Assembly (NCBI GenBank): GCA_017964005.1
Contig: JAGCSR010000027.1
Location: forward strand, 1-37,848
Direction of reading: 5' to 3'
Origin: Clostridiales bacterium
Lineage (GTDB): Bacteria; Bacillota; Clostridia; Saccharofermentanales; Saccharofermentanaceae
Length of the DNA stretch: 37,848 nucleotides
Positions 21,319 through 28,690 of the stretch are shown here, in pieces. How positions within the stretch are numbered: position 1 is the stretch's first letter; each line of letters starts with the position of its first letter. A program made the position numbers and the translations under genes. The notes under the pieces were generated by a model that made no database searches, was not told where the DNA came from, and saw nothing but the letters and a program-made list of their open reading frames with translations.

Positions 21319-23040
21319 ATGTTTGAGGATTTAACACAGTATGATTCTTTGATACTCGATTATTCCGTAATGCGTGAATTCGGCGGAACAAGGTTTTTCG
21401 ACGAGATGACACGCACTGTATGTACGGCCGAGATGGATGTATATGTCAGCAAGACTTTCAAACTGCTGCATTATTGTATGCTCCACCAGGCTGACAGGAA
21501 GGATGCGGCTGCCATCGGAAGCATGAAGACCTTCTGCGCACAGCTCCTGCCTTATAAGAAACTTCATCTCGTTCAATATGCATCTACAGTTGCATTCCTG
21601 GATTCCGTCAAGGATATCCCTAACGCGGTCATCCTTACGACGAAGAACGGTATCTTCACAAGAAGGCTCTACGAGCATACTTTCGAACTTGATATCCCGA
21701 TATGGGTGCTGACTCCCGAAGGAATCTATATGTTTTCGTCTATCGAAGCGATGAAGGAAGAGCTTCCTTTGCCTGAGGTATCACCTTTGGCTTCTCAGAA
21801 GAAATTCCTGGATCTTCCTGTCAACTGCAGCTTCGGTGATAAGGTCAGGACCGAGAAGGATGAAGTATACGAGCTGTCCAACAGACTGTCGGGCGGCGCT
21901 GAGGGTATGGTATTCCTTACGGATAAGAGGAACAGCGTTGCGAAGATCTACCATAAGAACATCATAACTCCACTGAGATGGGCAAAACTTAAGAAGATAT
22001 GCCAGCTCGGCATCACTGCTTCCGGATTCTGCCTGCCTCAGAACCTCATATTCTTCAAGGGTTATCCCGTAGGTTACATGATGCCGATGGGCAAGGGCGT
22101 TCCTCTCGGGACCGTTTTCGACGGGCCTGATGCCATATTGGAGGCTTTCCCCGATTGGACAAGGATCGATGTGGTCAATACATTGATCTGCTTGCTCGAG
22201 AAGTATCTTTACCTGCATATCCATAACTGTATTGCCGGTGATATTCAGCTCAAGAACGCGCTTATCAATAATTCCACATCCGTATTCCTGATCGATATGG
22301 ACAGTATTCAGATCGCAAATCTTCCTTGTCCTGTCGGAACGGAAGAATTTACGGATCCGGATCTTTGGGGTAAGGATTTTGCCGGTTTTGTCAGAACTCT
22401 TCACGATGAGGATTATTCTATTGCGATGCTGGTATTCTCCGTATTGTTCTGCGGTCTGCATCCTTATGCTACAAGGAACGGCGCAGAGACTTTGAGAGAA
22501 GAGATCCTCGGCAGGAACTTCCCTTACGATATGGAGGACCGTTCTGACGAGCATATCCCCAAGGGCGGATATAACTACATTTGGGCACATATCCCCGAAA
22601 GACTCAAGCAGATGCTCTACGATACATTCAAGCTCGGCAAGTCTTATGAGACGATCGAGTGGTATGATGCCGTGATCGAATATAAGGAAGACCTTCTCAA
22701 CAGAAGGATCAAGGATCCTGAAGCATATAAGGTATTCCCCAACATGCCTTACGATCAGAAGGAGACTGATATTACGGTTCCCGATAAGGAAGTGGAAGCT
22801 GCAAGGAGAAGGGAAGAACTGGAGAAGAAGAGAATGGAGCCTAAGCCGGAATATGTAAGGCCCCAGTTCAATAATGCGCCCAAAGGGACATACAGCGGTG
22901 CAAGGAATATCAATTCCGTTGCATATTTCAAGAATTCTTCCATGGAAGATCCCGAACCGGAACCTCAGCCTGCTGCGGTTCACGAGGAAGATACTCCCAG
23001 GAAGCGCGGACTTCTCGGCGGTCTGTTCGGCGGCAAATAA
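21319..23040 (+). CDS. YegI-like protein kinase with N-terminal PIN-like domain (TerY-P-like triad)
   Basis: A 573-aa cytoplasmic protein. Residues about 1-150 look like a degenerate PIN fold (DSLILDYSVMREFGG, NAVILTTKNGIFTRRLYE). Residues about 188-470 are a kinase of the YegI/HHK type: glycine loop LSGGAEGMVFLT, Lys209 in VAKIYHK, catalytic IAGDIQLKNALI (Asp308, Asn313) and metal-binding IDMDSIQI (Asp326/328) in place of DFG. All core residues are present, so activity is likely. A charged linker rich in E, K and R (about 493-515) and a Gly-rich basic end (KRGLLGGLFGGK) follow. GGAGG precedes the ATG. It heads an operon with a vWA protein and a PP2C phosphatase, the arrangement known for TerY-P triads. 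Whether the N-terminal domain is truly PIN is inference. Confidence 0.82.
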   Translation: MFEDLTQYDSLILDYSVMREFGGTRFFDEMTRTVCTAEMDVYVSKTFKLLHYCMLHQADRKDAAAIGSMKTFCAQLLPYKKLHLVQYASTVAFLDSVKDIPNAVILTTKNGIFTRRLYEHTFELDIPIWVLTPEGIYMFSSIEAMKEELPLPEVSPLASQKKFLDLPVNCSFGDKVRTEKDEVYELSNRLSGGAEGMVFLTDKRNSVAKIYHKNIITPLRWAKLKKICQLGITASGFCLPQNLIFFKGYPVGYMMPMGKGVPLGTVFDGPDAILEAFPDWTRIDVVNTLICLLEKYLYLHIHNCIAGDIQLKNALINNSTSVFLIDMDSIQIANLPCPVGTEEFTDPDLWGKDFAGFVRTLHDEDYSIAMLVFSVLFCGLHPYATRNGAETLREEILGRNFPYDMEDRSDEHIPKGGYNYIWAHIPERLKQMLYDTFKLGKSYETIEWYDAVIEYKEDLLNRRIKDPEAYKVFPNMPYDQKETDITVPDKEVEAARRREELEKKRMEPKPEYVRPQFNNAPKGTYSGARNINSVAYFKNSSMEDPEPEPQPAAVHEEDTPRKRGLLGGLFGGK

Positions 23041-23065
23041 GCAATATATCAGAGAGGTAACTTAA

Positions 23066-23806
23066 ATGGCAGAAGAACTTTTTAACGCGTCGGATTTCGG
23101 TACAAGTACCAAGAGGAGACTTCCTATCTGCTTTTGTCTGGATACATCAGGTTCCATGATGGGCAATCCCATCAAGCAGCTTAATATGGGCCTTCAGAAC
23201 TTCCTGGCTTCCATCAAGGCTAACGACGATACCAGGTCTTCTACCGATATTGCCATAATCACTTTCGGATCCAAGGTTGAAGTAGTCATGCCTTTCGGTA
23301 AGATCTCCAAGGAACATACGGTTCCCGAGATATCCGCTTCCACAACACTTACTCCTATCGGTGAAGGCGTTCTTACTGCCCTCGAGCTTCTCAATATGCG
23401 TAAAGAAGGCTATAAGGAGATGGGGATCAAGTATTTCCAGCCCTGGCTTGTAGTCATTACCGACGGTGCGCCTCAAGGCCCAAATGCCATGGCCAACATG
23501 GAACTTGCCATCAAGGCTTGCAATGAACTGGAAGCTAACGATAAGCTGGTCGTATTCAATATCGGTGTCGGATCCGGTGTTGACTGGGAGATCCTGCAGA
23601 GACTGTCTGTAAAGAGGGAAGAGCCTATTTCCGTTAATTCTGCAGACTTCGGTAAGCTCTTCGAATTCCTGGGATCTTCTTCATCCTCCATCGTATCTTC
23701 CGGCATGAGTGATGATGCTCTGTATAACATATCTACGGAACCCGAAGGTGAGTCTGTTGATATGGATGATTTCATGAAATATATCGACGATGAGGATAAT
23801 GCCTGA
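23066..23806 (+). CDS. von Willebrand factor A domain protein, TerY/YegL type
   Basis: A 246-aa cytoplasmic vWA protein. The MIDAS metal site is complete: DTSGSM (Asp26, Ser28, Ser30), the central Thr in SSTDIAIITFGS and Asp133 in ITDGAPQG. The TerY/YegL signature RLPICFCLDTSGSMMGNPI and LNMGLQNF is clear. The C-terminal part (about 205-246) is acidic and Ser-rich (FLGSSSSS, DMDDFMKYIDDEDNA). In TerY-P triads the vWA protein is thought to be an adaptor or a substrate between kinase and phosphatase; I infer the same here. The ATG has AGAGAGG upstream. Its stop overlaps the phosphatase start by one base (TGATG), so the pair is tightly coupled. Confidence 0.92.
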   Translation: MAEELFNASDFGTSTKRRLPICFCLDTSGSMMGNPIKQLNMGLQNFLASIKANDDTRSSTDIAIITFGSKVEVVMPFGKISKEHTVPEISASTTLTPIGEGVLTALELLNMRKEGYKEMGIKYFQPWLVVITDGAPQGPNAMANMELAIKACNELEANDKLVVFNIGVGSGVDWEILQRLSVKREEPISVNSADFGKLFEFLGSSSSSIVSSGMSDDALYNISTEPEGESVDMDDFMKYIDDEDNA

Positions 23807-24918
23807 TGTATTCATCTATAACGGCAGGAGCCGTAACGAGAACGGGTAATAAGCATATTGCCCGCAACACTCCCTGCGAGGATTCATCTCTGGCAGGGCA
23901 GTCCTGCGGCGTTACTGCTGTTGTCGTTGCTGACGGCGCCGGTTCCAAGAAATATACACATGCAAGGTTCGGGTCAGAGGCAGCATGCAAGAAGATCTTC
24001 GAACTCATTACCGAACATTTCGATCAGCTCTATAACGAGAACCGTCTTCAGGCCGTTAAGAGCCTTATAATCGCGCAGATCCATGTGGCATTTGCGGATA
24101 TCATGCAGGAGATGGAGCTTGAGTCTATAGAACAGCTGTCTTGCACTTTGTTGTTCTGCGCCGTTAAGGACAGACGCATGCTCATCGGACATCTAGGCGA
24201 CGGACTTATCGTCAAGGTCTCTCCTTCGGGCGTTGCTCCGGTTACTATGCCTCAGAACGAGAAGGACGGATCCACATATTTTATTACCGCGGGTCATGCT
24301 CCGGATTACTTAAGACTCGTAAAGACTACCGTTGATGACTGTCACGCAATAGCCCTTATGACCGACGGTGTCCAGGATTCCGTATATGATGAGACATCAG
24401 GTCTTGTTAAACCTGTCGTGGCGAAACTCTGTGAGACTTTTGCCAAGGGACGTGAAGAAGGCGAGAAAGCAATAGATGATACTATCGCCAAATATATAGT
24501 GGGCGGCAGCAACAATTCGGATGACGCATCTTTAGGCATTATGTACTTTGAAGGCACAGAGGCCCCGGATGCTTCCAAACTCCCTAACTCCGCTGAATCG
24601 TTCCCTCCTTGTGATGAGACATTCAAAGATCGTCAGAAGTCCATTGTTCCCGAAGTCAAGAAAGCTCACGAGATCATTGCCGGACTTAAGGCAAAGGCTG
24701 AAGAAGAAGGATCCGTCGATGAAGTATCCGAGGCAAAAGAGGCTCCGAAGGTTCAGGAAGAAGAACCAGCAACGGAAGAGCCGGCAGCCGAAGAGAAGGT
24801 CATTCCTTCGGATAGTGCCCCGGCTCCCGAAAGTAATAAAAGTTTAATCGCTGCGCTTGTAGCGTGCGGCATTGAATTTGTTATAATAATCGTGTTATTG
24901 ATAATGCTCTTTAACTGA
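23806..24918 (+). CDS. PP2C-type Ser/Thr phosphatase, tail-anchored in the membrane
   Basis: A 370-aa protein. Residues about 5-250 form a PP2C domain with all metal aspartates: VVADGAGSKK (Asp43), IGHLGDGLIV (Asp132), MTDGVQDSV (Asp187) and NNSDDASLG (Asp239/240). These should bind two Mn or Mg ions. The start of the domain reads HIARNTPCEDSS where active members usually have N-x-D. Residues about 275-340 are a long acidic, Glu-rich linker. Residues about 346-369 are a single hydrophobic helix ending MLFN, so the protein is tail-anchored with the catalytic domain in the cytoplasm. It would reverse phosphorylation by the linked kinase. A good ribosome site is not obvious, and translation probably depends on coupling with the vWA gene. 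Confidence 0.9.
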   Translation: MYSSITAGAVTRTGNKHIARNTPCEDSSLAGQSCGVTAVVVADGAGSKKYTHARFGSEAACKKIFELITEHFDQLYNENRLQAVKSLIIAQIHVAFADIMQEMELESIEQLSCTLLFCAVKDRRMLIGHLGDGLIVKVSPSGVAPVTMPQNEKDGSTYFITAGHAPDYLRLVKTTVDDCHAIALMTDGVQDSVYDETSGLVKPVVAKLCETFAKGREEGEKAIDDTIAKYIVGGSNNSDDASLGIMYFEGTEAPDASKLPNSAESFPPCDETFKDRQKSIVPEVKKAHEIIAGLKAKAEEEGSVDEVSEAKEAPKVQEEEPATEEPAAEEKVIPSDSAPAPESNKSLIAALVACGIEFVIIIVLLIMLFN

Positions 24919-24933
24919 TCTGAGAGGTTATGT

Positions 24934-25794
24934 ATGGATAACGATAACGAACTGAAGCGTAAATATGAGATCCTTCCCGGTGTATCCGTGCCGGATATGA
25001 AGACTTTGGCGGAAGCTTCCGAGAACTATGAAGAAGTAGGCGTTGACGGTTTTGAGGTCAAGGCTGTTCACAGGATCATGCCTGATGGTAAACCTGATGC
25101 CGCTACCGCCGCAGAACTTGCTCAGCTCCAGTCTTTGGGTATGGAAGTCGCAGAAGTCGAGAATCGTTTGTCTGAAGAGAGCCGCAAGAGAATGGAGAGC
25201 ATCATGAGCACGGCTGTTCAGGCTCCTTCCACATTAACGGATCTTAAGAAAGATGCCGCAAAGAAAGCAACTGAAGAGAAGAAGAAGCAGATAGAAGAGA
25301 GCCTCAAAGCGGAAGAAGAGGCCAAGGCAGAAGAAGAGGCCAAGCAGAAAGCCCGTGAAGAACGCCGCAAGCTCCAGCAGCAGATGCTCGAAGACGCCAA
25401 GAAGAAGGCAGAAGCTGAGAAAGAAAAAGCCGCTTCAGAGAAGCCTGAGGATAAAGAAGCAAAAGAGCCTCCGGTTCCCAAGACCGAGCCTGTTAAGCCT
25501 GTTGAGAATACAAAACCCGCTGAACCTTCTAAGGCTGAAGAGCCTGCAAAACCTGCGGTTCCTTCGAAGCCGAAAGAAACGCCCCGTCCCGCAAAGGTTG
25601 AAGAAGTCGTTGTTACGGAAGCTGTTGATGCCGATATATCCGCAGATCTTGCAGATGCCGAGTTCGGAGAATTCATTGACCGTCAACTTTTGGATGATGA
25701 CGAAGAGACCGGCCTTAAGAGCGATCTTGAAGAGGAAGAAGATTCCGGTGACGGCAGCGGTGATCAGGACGGGTTCTTTTTCTCGGATAACTGA
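24934..25794 (+). CDS. Highly charged coiled-coil protein, fourth member of the kinase/phosphatase operon
   Basis: A 286-aa protein of no family I recognise. Residues 1 to about 75 may be a small folded domain (YEILPGVSVPDMKTLAEAS, GFEVKAVHRIMPDG). Residues about 95-170 are a charged coiled coil rich in Glu, Lys and Ala. Residues about 170-225 are a Pro/Lys/Glu linker, and the end is strongly acidic (DDDEETGLKSDLEEEEDS) closing with DGFFFSDN. It has no signal peptide or membrane helix. It lies 15 bases after the phosphatase gene with GAGAGG before the ATG, so it belongs to the same operon. It is rich in Ser and Thr and could be a scaffold or a phosphorylation target. That is inference only. 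Confidence 0.72.
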   Translation: MDNDNELKRKYEILPGVSVPDMKTLAEASENYEEVGVDGFEVKAVHRIMPDGKPDAATAAELAQLQSLGMEVAEVENRLSEESRKRMESIMSTAVQAPSTLTDLKKDAAKKATEEKKKQIEESLKAEEEAKAEEEAKQKAREERRKLQQQMLEDAKKKAEAEKEKAASEKPEDKEAKEPPVPKTEPVKPVENTKPAEPSKAEEPAKPAVPSKPKETPRPAKVEEVVVTEAVDADISADLADAEFGEFIDRQLLDDDEETGLKSDLEEEEDSGDGSGDQDGFFFSDN

Positions 25795-25797
25795 TCA

Positions 25798-27615
25798 ATG
25801 TTGAAATTTAAGCCTTTTATCGCATCCCTGATCATAATGTCGGCCGTCGCCTTTGGCGCGGCTTTTATGCTGCCTGTAACGGCAAGGGCAGACGAGCCTG
25901 AGAAGGAAGGTCAGGTATCCTGGGATATAGACATCAATGACCCCGGGAAGGTCATCACTCCGGATATAGATCCTGAGAGTACGGATCCTGTTGACAGACT
26001 CGCCCTGGAAGTCAGAAAACACCTTAAGGCATTTGATGAGTCGTTTACCGTTGAGATGACGGAACCGTTGGATCAGTCCATGGATTTTTATACTATCTCA
26101 TCAGTCCTTAAGGAAAAGGCTGTGGCTCATACCGGACACGCCGGCGAGGGTGACTTCCTTTACTATAACCTTTCCTACATGGGTTCAGCCGTCAATCTTA
26201 ACAGCGGAAGAATTACTTTCTTTGCTTCTTACCGCATGACGAAGTCGCAACTTAAGGAATTCAACAAAAAAGAAGATGAGATTCTTAAGTCCCTTAAGAT
26301 AGAAGGCAAAAACGATTACCAGAAGATCCGCGCCATCTACGAATACATGACAAAGAATACCAAGTATGATTACTCAAAGAATAAAGATGCAATAACATAT
26401 ACTCCGTATGCTGCGCTCTGTAAGCACAAAGCCGTATGTCAGGGTATCGCGGTCGCTACATACGACCTTATGCTCAAAGCCGGGATCGACTGCCGTGTCA
26501 TCACCGGAGGCAATCATGCCTGGAATATAGTAAAACTCGAGGGTAAGTACTACTATATCGATGCCACGTGGGATGTGGGACGAGCCCCTTCGAAGTGGAA
26601 ATATTTCCTTAAAGGGAAGCCGTTCAAAGGCCATACGTTCGCGTCAGCATTCAAGACTGATGAATTCAACAAGAAGTATCCTGTTCCCAAGTCAGCTTAT
26701 AAGGGGGATGGCAAGAATTCAGGTCATTCGACTCCGGCGCCTACGCCGACGGATCTGCCTTCGCCTACACCTACCGAACCACCGCTTCCCGCATCCAAGA
26801 CTGTATCAGTATATCTTCCGGATACGGATTCTTCTCTTACGGTCACTGCAGGTGACAGGGTATATCTGTTTATGCCGGGAAATAAGCATGCCACCGGTTA
26901 TCATTCGTCTGATAAGGATGTGTTTTATCAGACCCCCGGGGTCTTGGGCGAATTTACTGCGCTGAAGGCCGGAAGATCAACCGTTCAGGTCAATTATACC
27001 GATTACAATAAATATGATCCTGTTTACGGTTATCCTCAGGGAACAACATACTGCGAGATCACTGTCCTGTACAGGGATGTAACGAACGAGAATGATTTCT
27101 GGTATACCCCGACAAACTACCTTACAGCTAAGGACGTAGTAAAGGGTTATGAGAATCAGACTCTGTTCAGACCGTCCAGGAACTGTACAAGAGCCCAGAT
27201 GGTAACATTCATCTGGAGACTTATGGGAGAACCGGAGCCGAAAACAACTAATTGCAAGTTCTCTGACGTCAAGTCTTCGGATTATTTCTATAAGGCCTGC
27301 ATCTGGGGCAACGAGAATCATATAGTCGAGGGCTATAAGGACGGAACCTTCGGACCTCAGATAGTCTGCGCCAGAAAGCATGCCGTCACATTCCTGTGGC
27401 GTCTTGCAGGCCAGCCTTCTCCAAAGTCTTCTGCCAATAAGTTCAAGGATGTTAAGAAGAGTGATTACTTCTATACGGCAACCCTTTGGGCTTCCGAGAA
27501 GGGAATCCTGGCAGGCTATTCAGACGGAACATTTAAGCCCGACGGCGAGTGCTTACGCCGTCAAATGGTAACGTTCCTTTACAAGTACGATAAGTATGTA
27601 AACAAGAAGGGATAA
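25798..27615 (+). CDS. SLH-anchored transglutaminase-like surface protein
   Basis: A 605-aa secreted protein. The signal peptide (1 to about 32) ends VTARADE. The central domain (about 140-270) is a transglutaminase/protease-like fold with the triad Cys214 (KAVCQGIA), His240 (GNHAWNIV) and Asp255 (YIDATWDV), so it may be a peptidase or cross-linking enzyme acting at the cell surface. A Thr/Pro linker follows (PAPTPTDLPSPTPTEP), then a Big_2-like Ig domain and three SLH repeats with the family's cysteines (NCTRAQ, TNCKF, ACIWG, VCARK, ECLRR). Its ATG is three bases after the stop of the charged protein and there is no clear ribosome site, so translation may be coupled. It is unclear why a surface protein should share an operon with cytoplasmic signalling genes. 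Confidence 0.88.
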   Translation: MLKFKPFIASLIIMSAVAFGAAFMLPVTARADEPEKEGQVSWDIDINDPGKVITPDIDPESTDPVDRLALEVRKHLKAFDESFTVEMTEPLDQSMDFYTISSVLKEKAVAHTGHAGEGDFLYYNLSYMGSAVNLNSGRITFFASYRMTKSQLKEFNKKEDEILKSLKIEGKNDYQKIRAIYEYMTKNTKYDYSKNKDAITYTPYAALCKHKAVCQGIAVATYDLMLKAGIDCRVITGGNHAWNIVKLEGKYYYIDATWDVGRAPSKWKYFLKGKPFKGHTFASAFKTDEFNKKYPVPKSAYKGDGKNSGHSTPAPTPTDLPSPTPTEPPLPASKTVSVYLPDTDSSLTVTAGDRVYLFMPGNKHATGYHSSDKDVFYQTPGVLGEFTALKAGRSTVQVNYTDYNKYDPVYGYPQGTTYCEITVLYRDVTNENDFWYTPTNYLTAKDVVKGYENQTLFRPSRNCTRAQMVTFIWRLMGEPEPKTTNCKFSDVKSSDYFYKACIWGNENHIVEGYKDGTFGPQIVCARKHAVTFLWRLAGQPSPKSSANKFKDVKKSDYFYTATLWASEKGILAGYSDGTFKPDGECLRRQMVTFLYKYDKYVNKKG

Positions 27616-27621
27616 ACCAAC

Positions 27622-28605
27622 TTATCCTGCGCGGTGTACGATAATGCAGATCACAACATAGATGATATCGATCACAAGCGCTGTCAGTACCAGGGTTCCC
27701 CATGTTTTCTTGACTGACATGCCGTGCTTCTTGCGGAGCTCGTCATGGATGGGGGTGATTATGCCGGGCAGGATGATGATCTTGCGCTTGGTGAGTCTTC
27801 CGATAGTGATCTTAAGTATGGATAGTCCGCCGTCGATAAGGAAGGGAAGCCCGATTATAAGGAATGCGAAGGGGACCTTAAGATACATGAAGTAGAAGGC
27901 AAGGAAGAACCCTATGGCCCGAGATCCCGCGTCGCCCATAAGAACCTTGCTGGGATTGAAGTTGAATATCAGGTAGGCGATCAGGACTGCAATAAGAGCG
28001 CATCCCATGAGCAGGCCGTTCTTGTCCATTGTGCCGTTGATATATGCCGTGATTCCTGCGGTAATAACGGACAGCACCGTAAGTGTGCCGGACAGACCGT
28101 CGATACCGTCTGTCGCGTTAACTGCGTTGATGGATACGATATAGAGGATGAAAGCCAGAACGATATAAAGGATCACATGGAATTCAGAGCCTGTGCCTGT
28201 GATGCCGAAGATGAAGTCCCGTCCGAAGAAATAAACGGCGATGAAACTGCCGAATAAGGCAAGCACAGCATCCATCGCGCCTTTGATATATTCGTTCCAG
28301 GCATCTTTCGAACGGTCGTCCAATACGCCTGTAACCATGGCAGCGGCGGTAAGGATCATCACATACAGTATCCCTACGCGAAGCCCTGTCAGGATGTTGA
28401 CGATGATTACGGTAAGACAGAATACGATAACAAAGTAGAAGCCGACGCCGGTAGGCTTGCCGATATTGACGGAAGATCCTTCTGCATAGAGCCTTCCGCG
28501 GTCGTGCCCGATCAGGACATTCGATAAGGGAAGGAACTTCATCAGAAGCAAAGTGATGATGAAAGCGCACGAGCACCCGATCAATATCGGAAGATATTCC
28601 GTCAT
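27622..28605 (-). CDS. mraY: MraY-like phospho-N-acetylmuramoyl-pentapeptide transferase
   Basis: A 327-aa integral membrane protein with about ten helices. It belongs to the family that transfers a phospho-sugar from a UDP-sugar to undecaprenyl phosphate. Family motifs are the GVLDDRSK pair (Asp96, Asp97), VNATDGIDGLSG (Asp166), FNPSKVLMGDAGS (Asp225) and a C-terminal cytoplasmic loop ITPIHDELRKKHG. The length fits MraY. The usual HHH-E motif is H-D-E-L here, and the gene is not in a cell-division cluster. It might therefore be a diverged MraY or a transferase for another glycan, such as the secondary polymer that SLH proteins bind. The stop is six bases from the converging SLH gene. Confidence 0.75.
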   Translation of the reverse strand: MTEYLPILIGCSCAFIITLLLMKFLPLSNVLIGHDRGRLYAEGSSVNIGKPTGVGFYFVIVFCLTVIIVNILTGLRVGILYVMILTAAAMVTGVLDDRSKDAWNEYIKGAMDAVLALFGSFIAVYFFGRDFIFGITGTGSEFHVILYIVLAFILYIVSINAVNATDGIDGLSGTLTVLSVITAGITAYINGTMDKNGLLMGCALIAVLIAYLIFNFNPSKVLMGDAGSRAIGFFLAFYFMYLKVPFAFLIIGLPFLIDGGLSILKITIGRLTKRKIIILPGIITPIHDELRKKHGMSVKKTWGTLVLTALVIDIIYVVICIIVHRAG

Positions 28606-28629
28606 AAGTTACAAGACTCCTTTTGTAGG

Positions 28630-28658
28630 TTGTTCTTTTTACTTAATTATTTTATTAT
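28630..28658 (+). promoter_or_regulatory. Promoter of argS
   Basis: TTGTTC (28630-28635), a 17-base spacer and TATTAT (28653-28658), in the 85-base gap between the divergent mraY-like gene and argS. GGAGG before the ATG at 28691 sets the start. Confidence 0.6.
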
Positions 28659-28690
28659 ATTTAATCGAAAAAGATATTTGGAGGTTTTCT

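Noticed and set aside
21781..22983. A 400-codon open frame on the minus strand
   Set aside because: It is antisense to the kinase gene, which has complete kinase motifs; the antisense product is Ile/Leu/Arg-rich with no domain.
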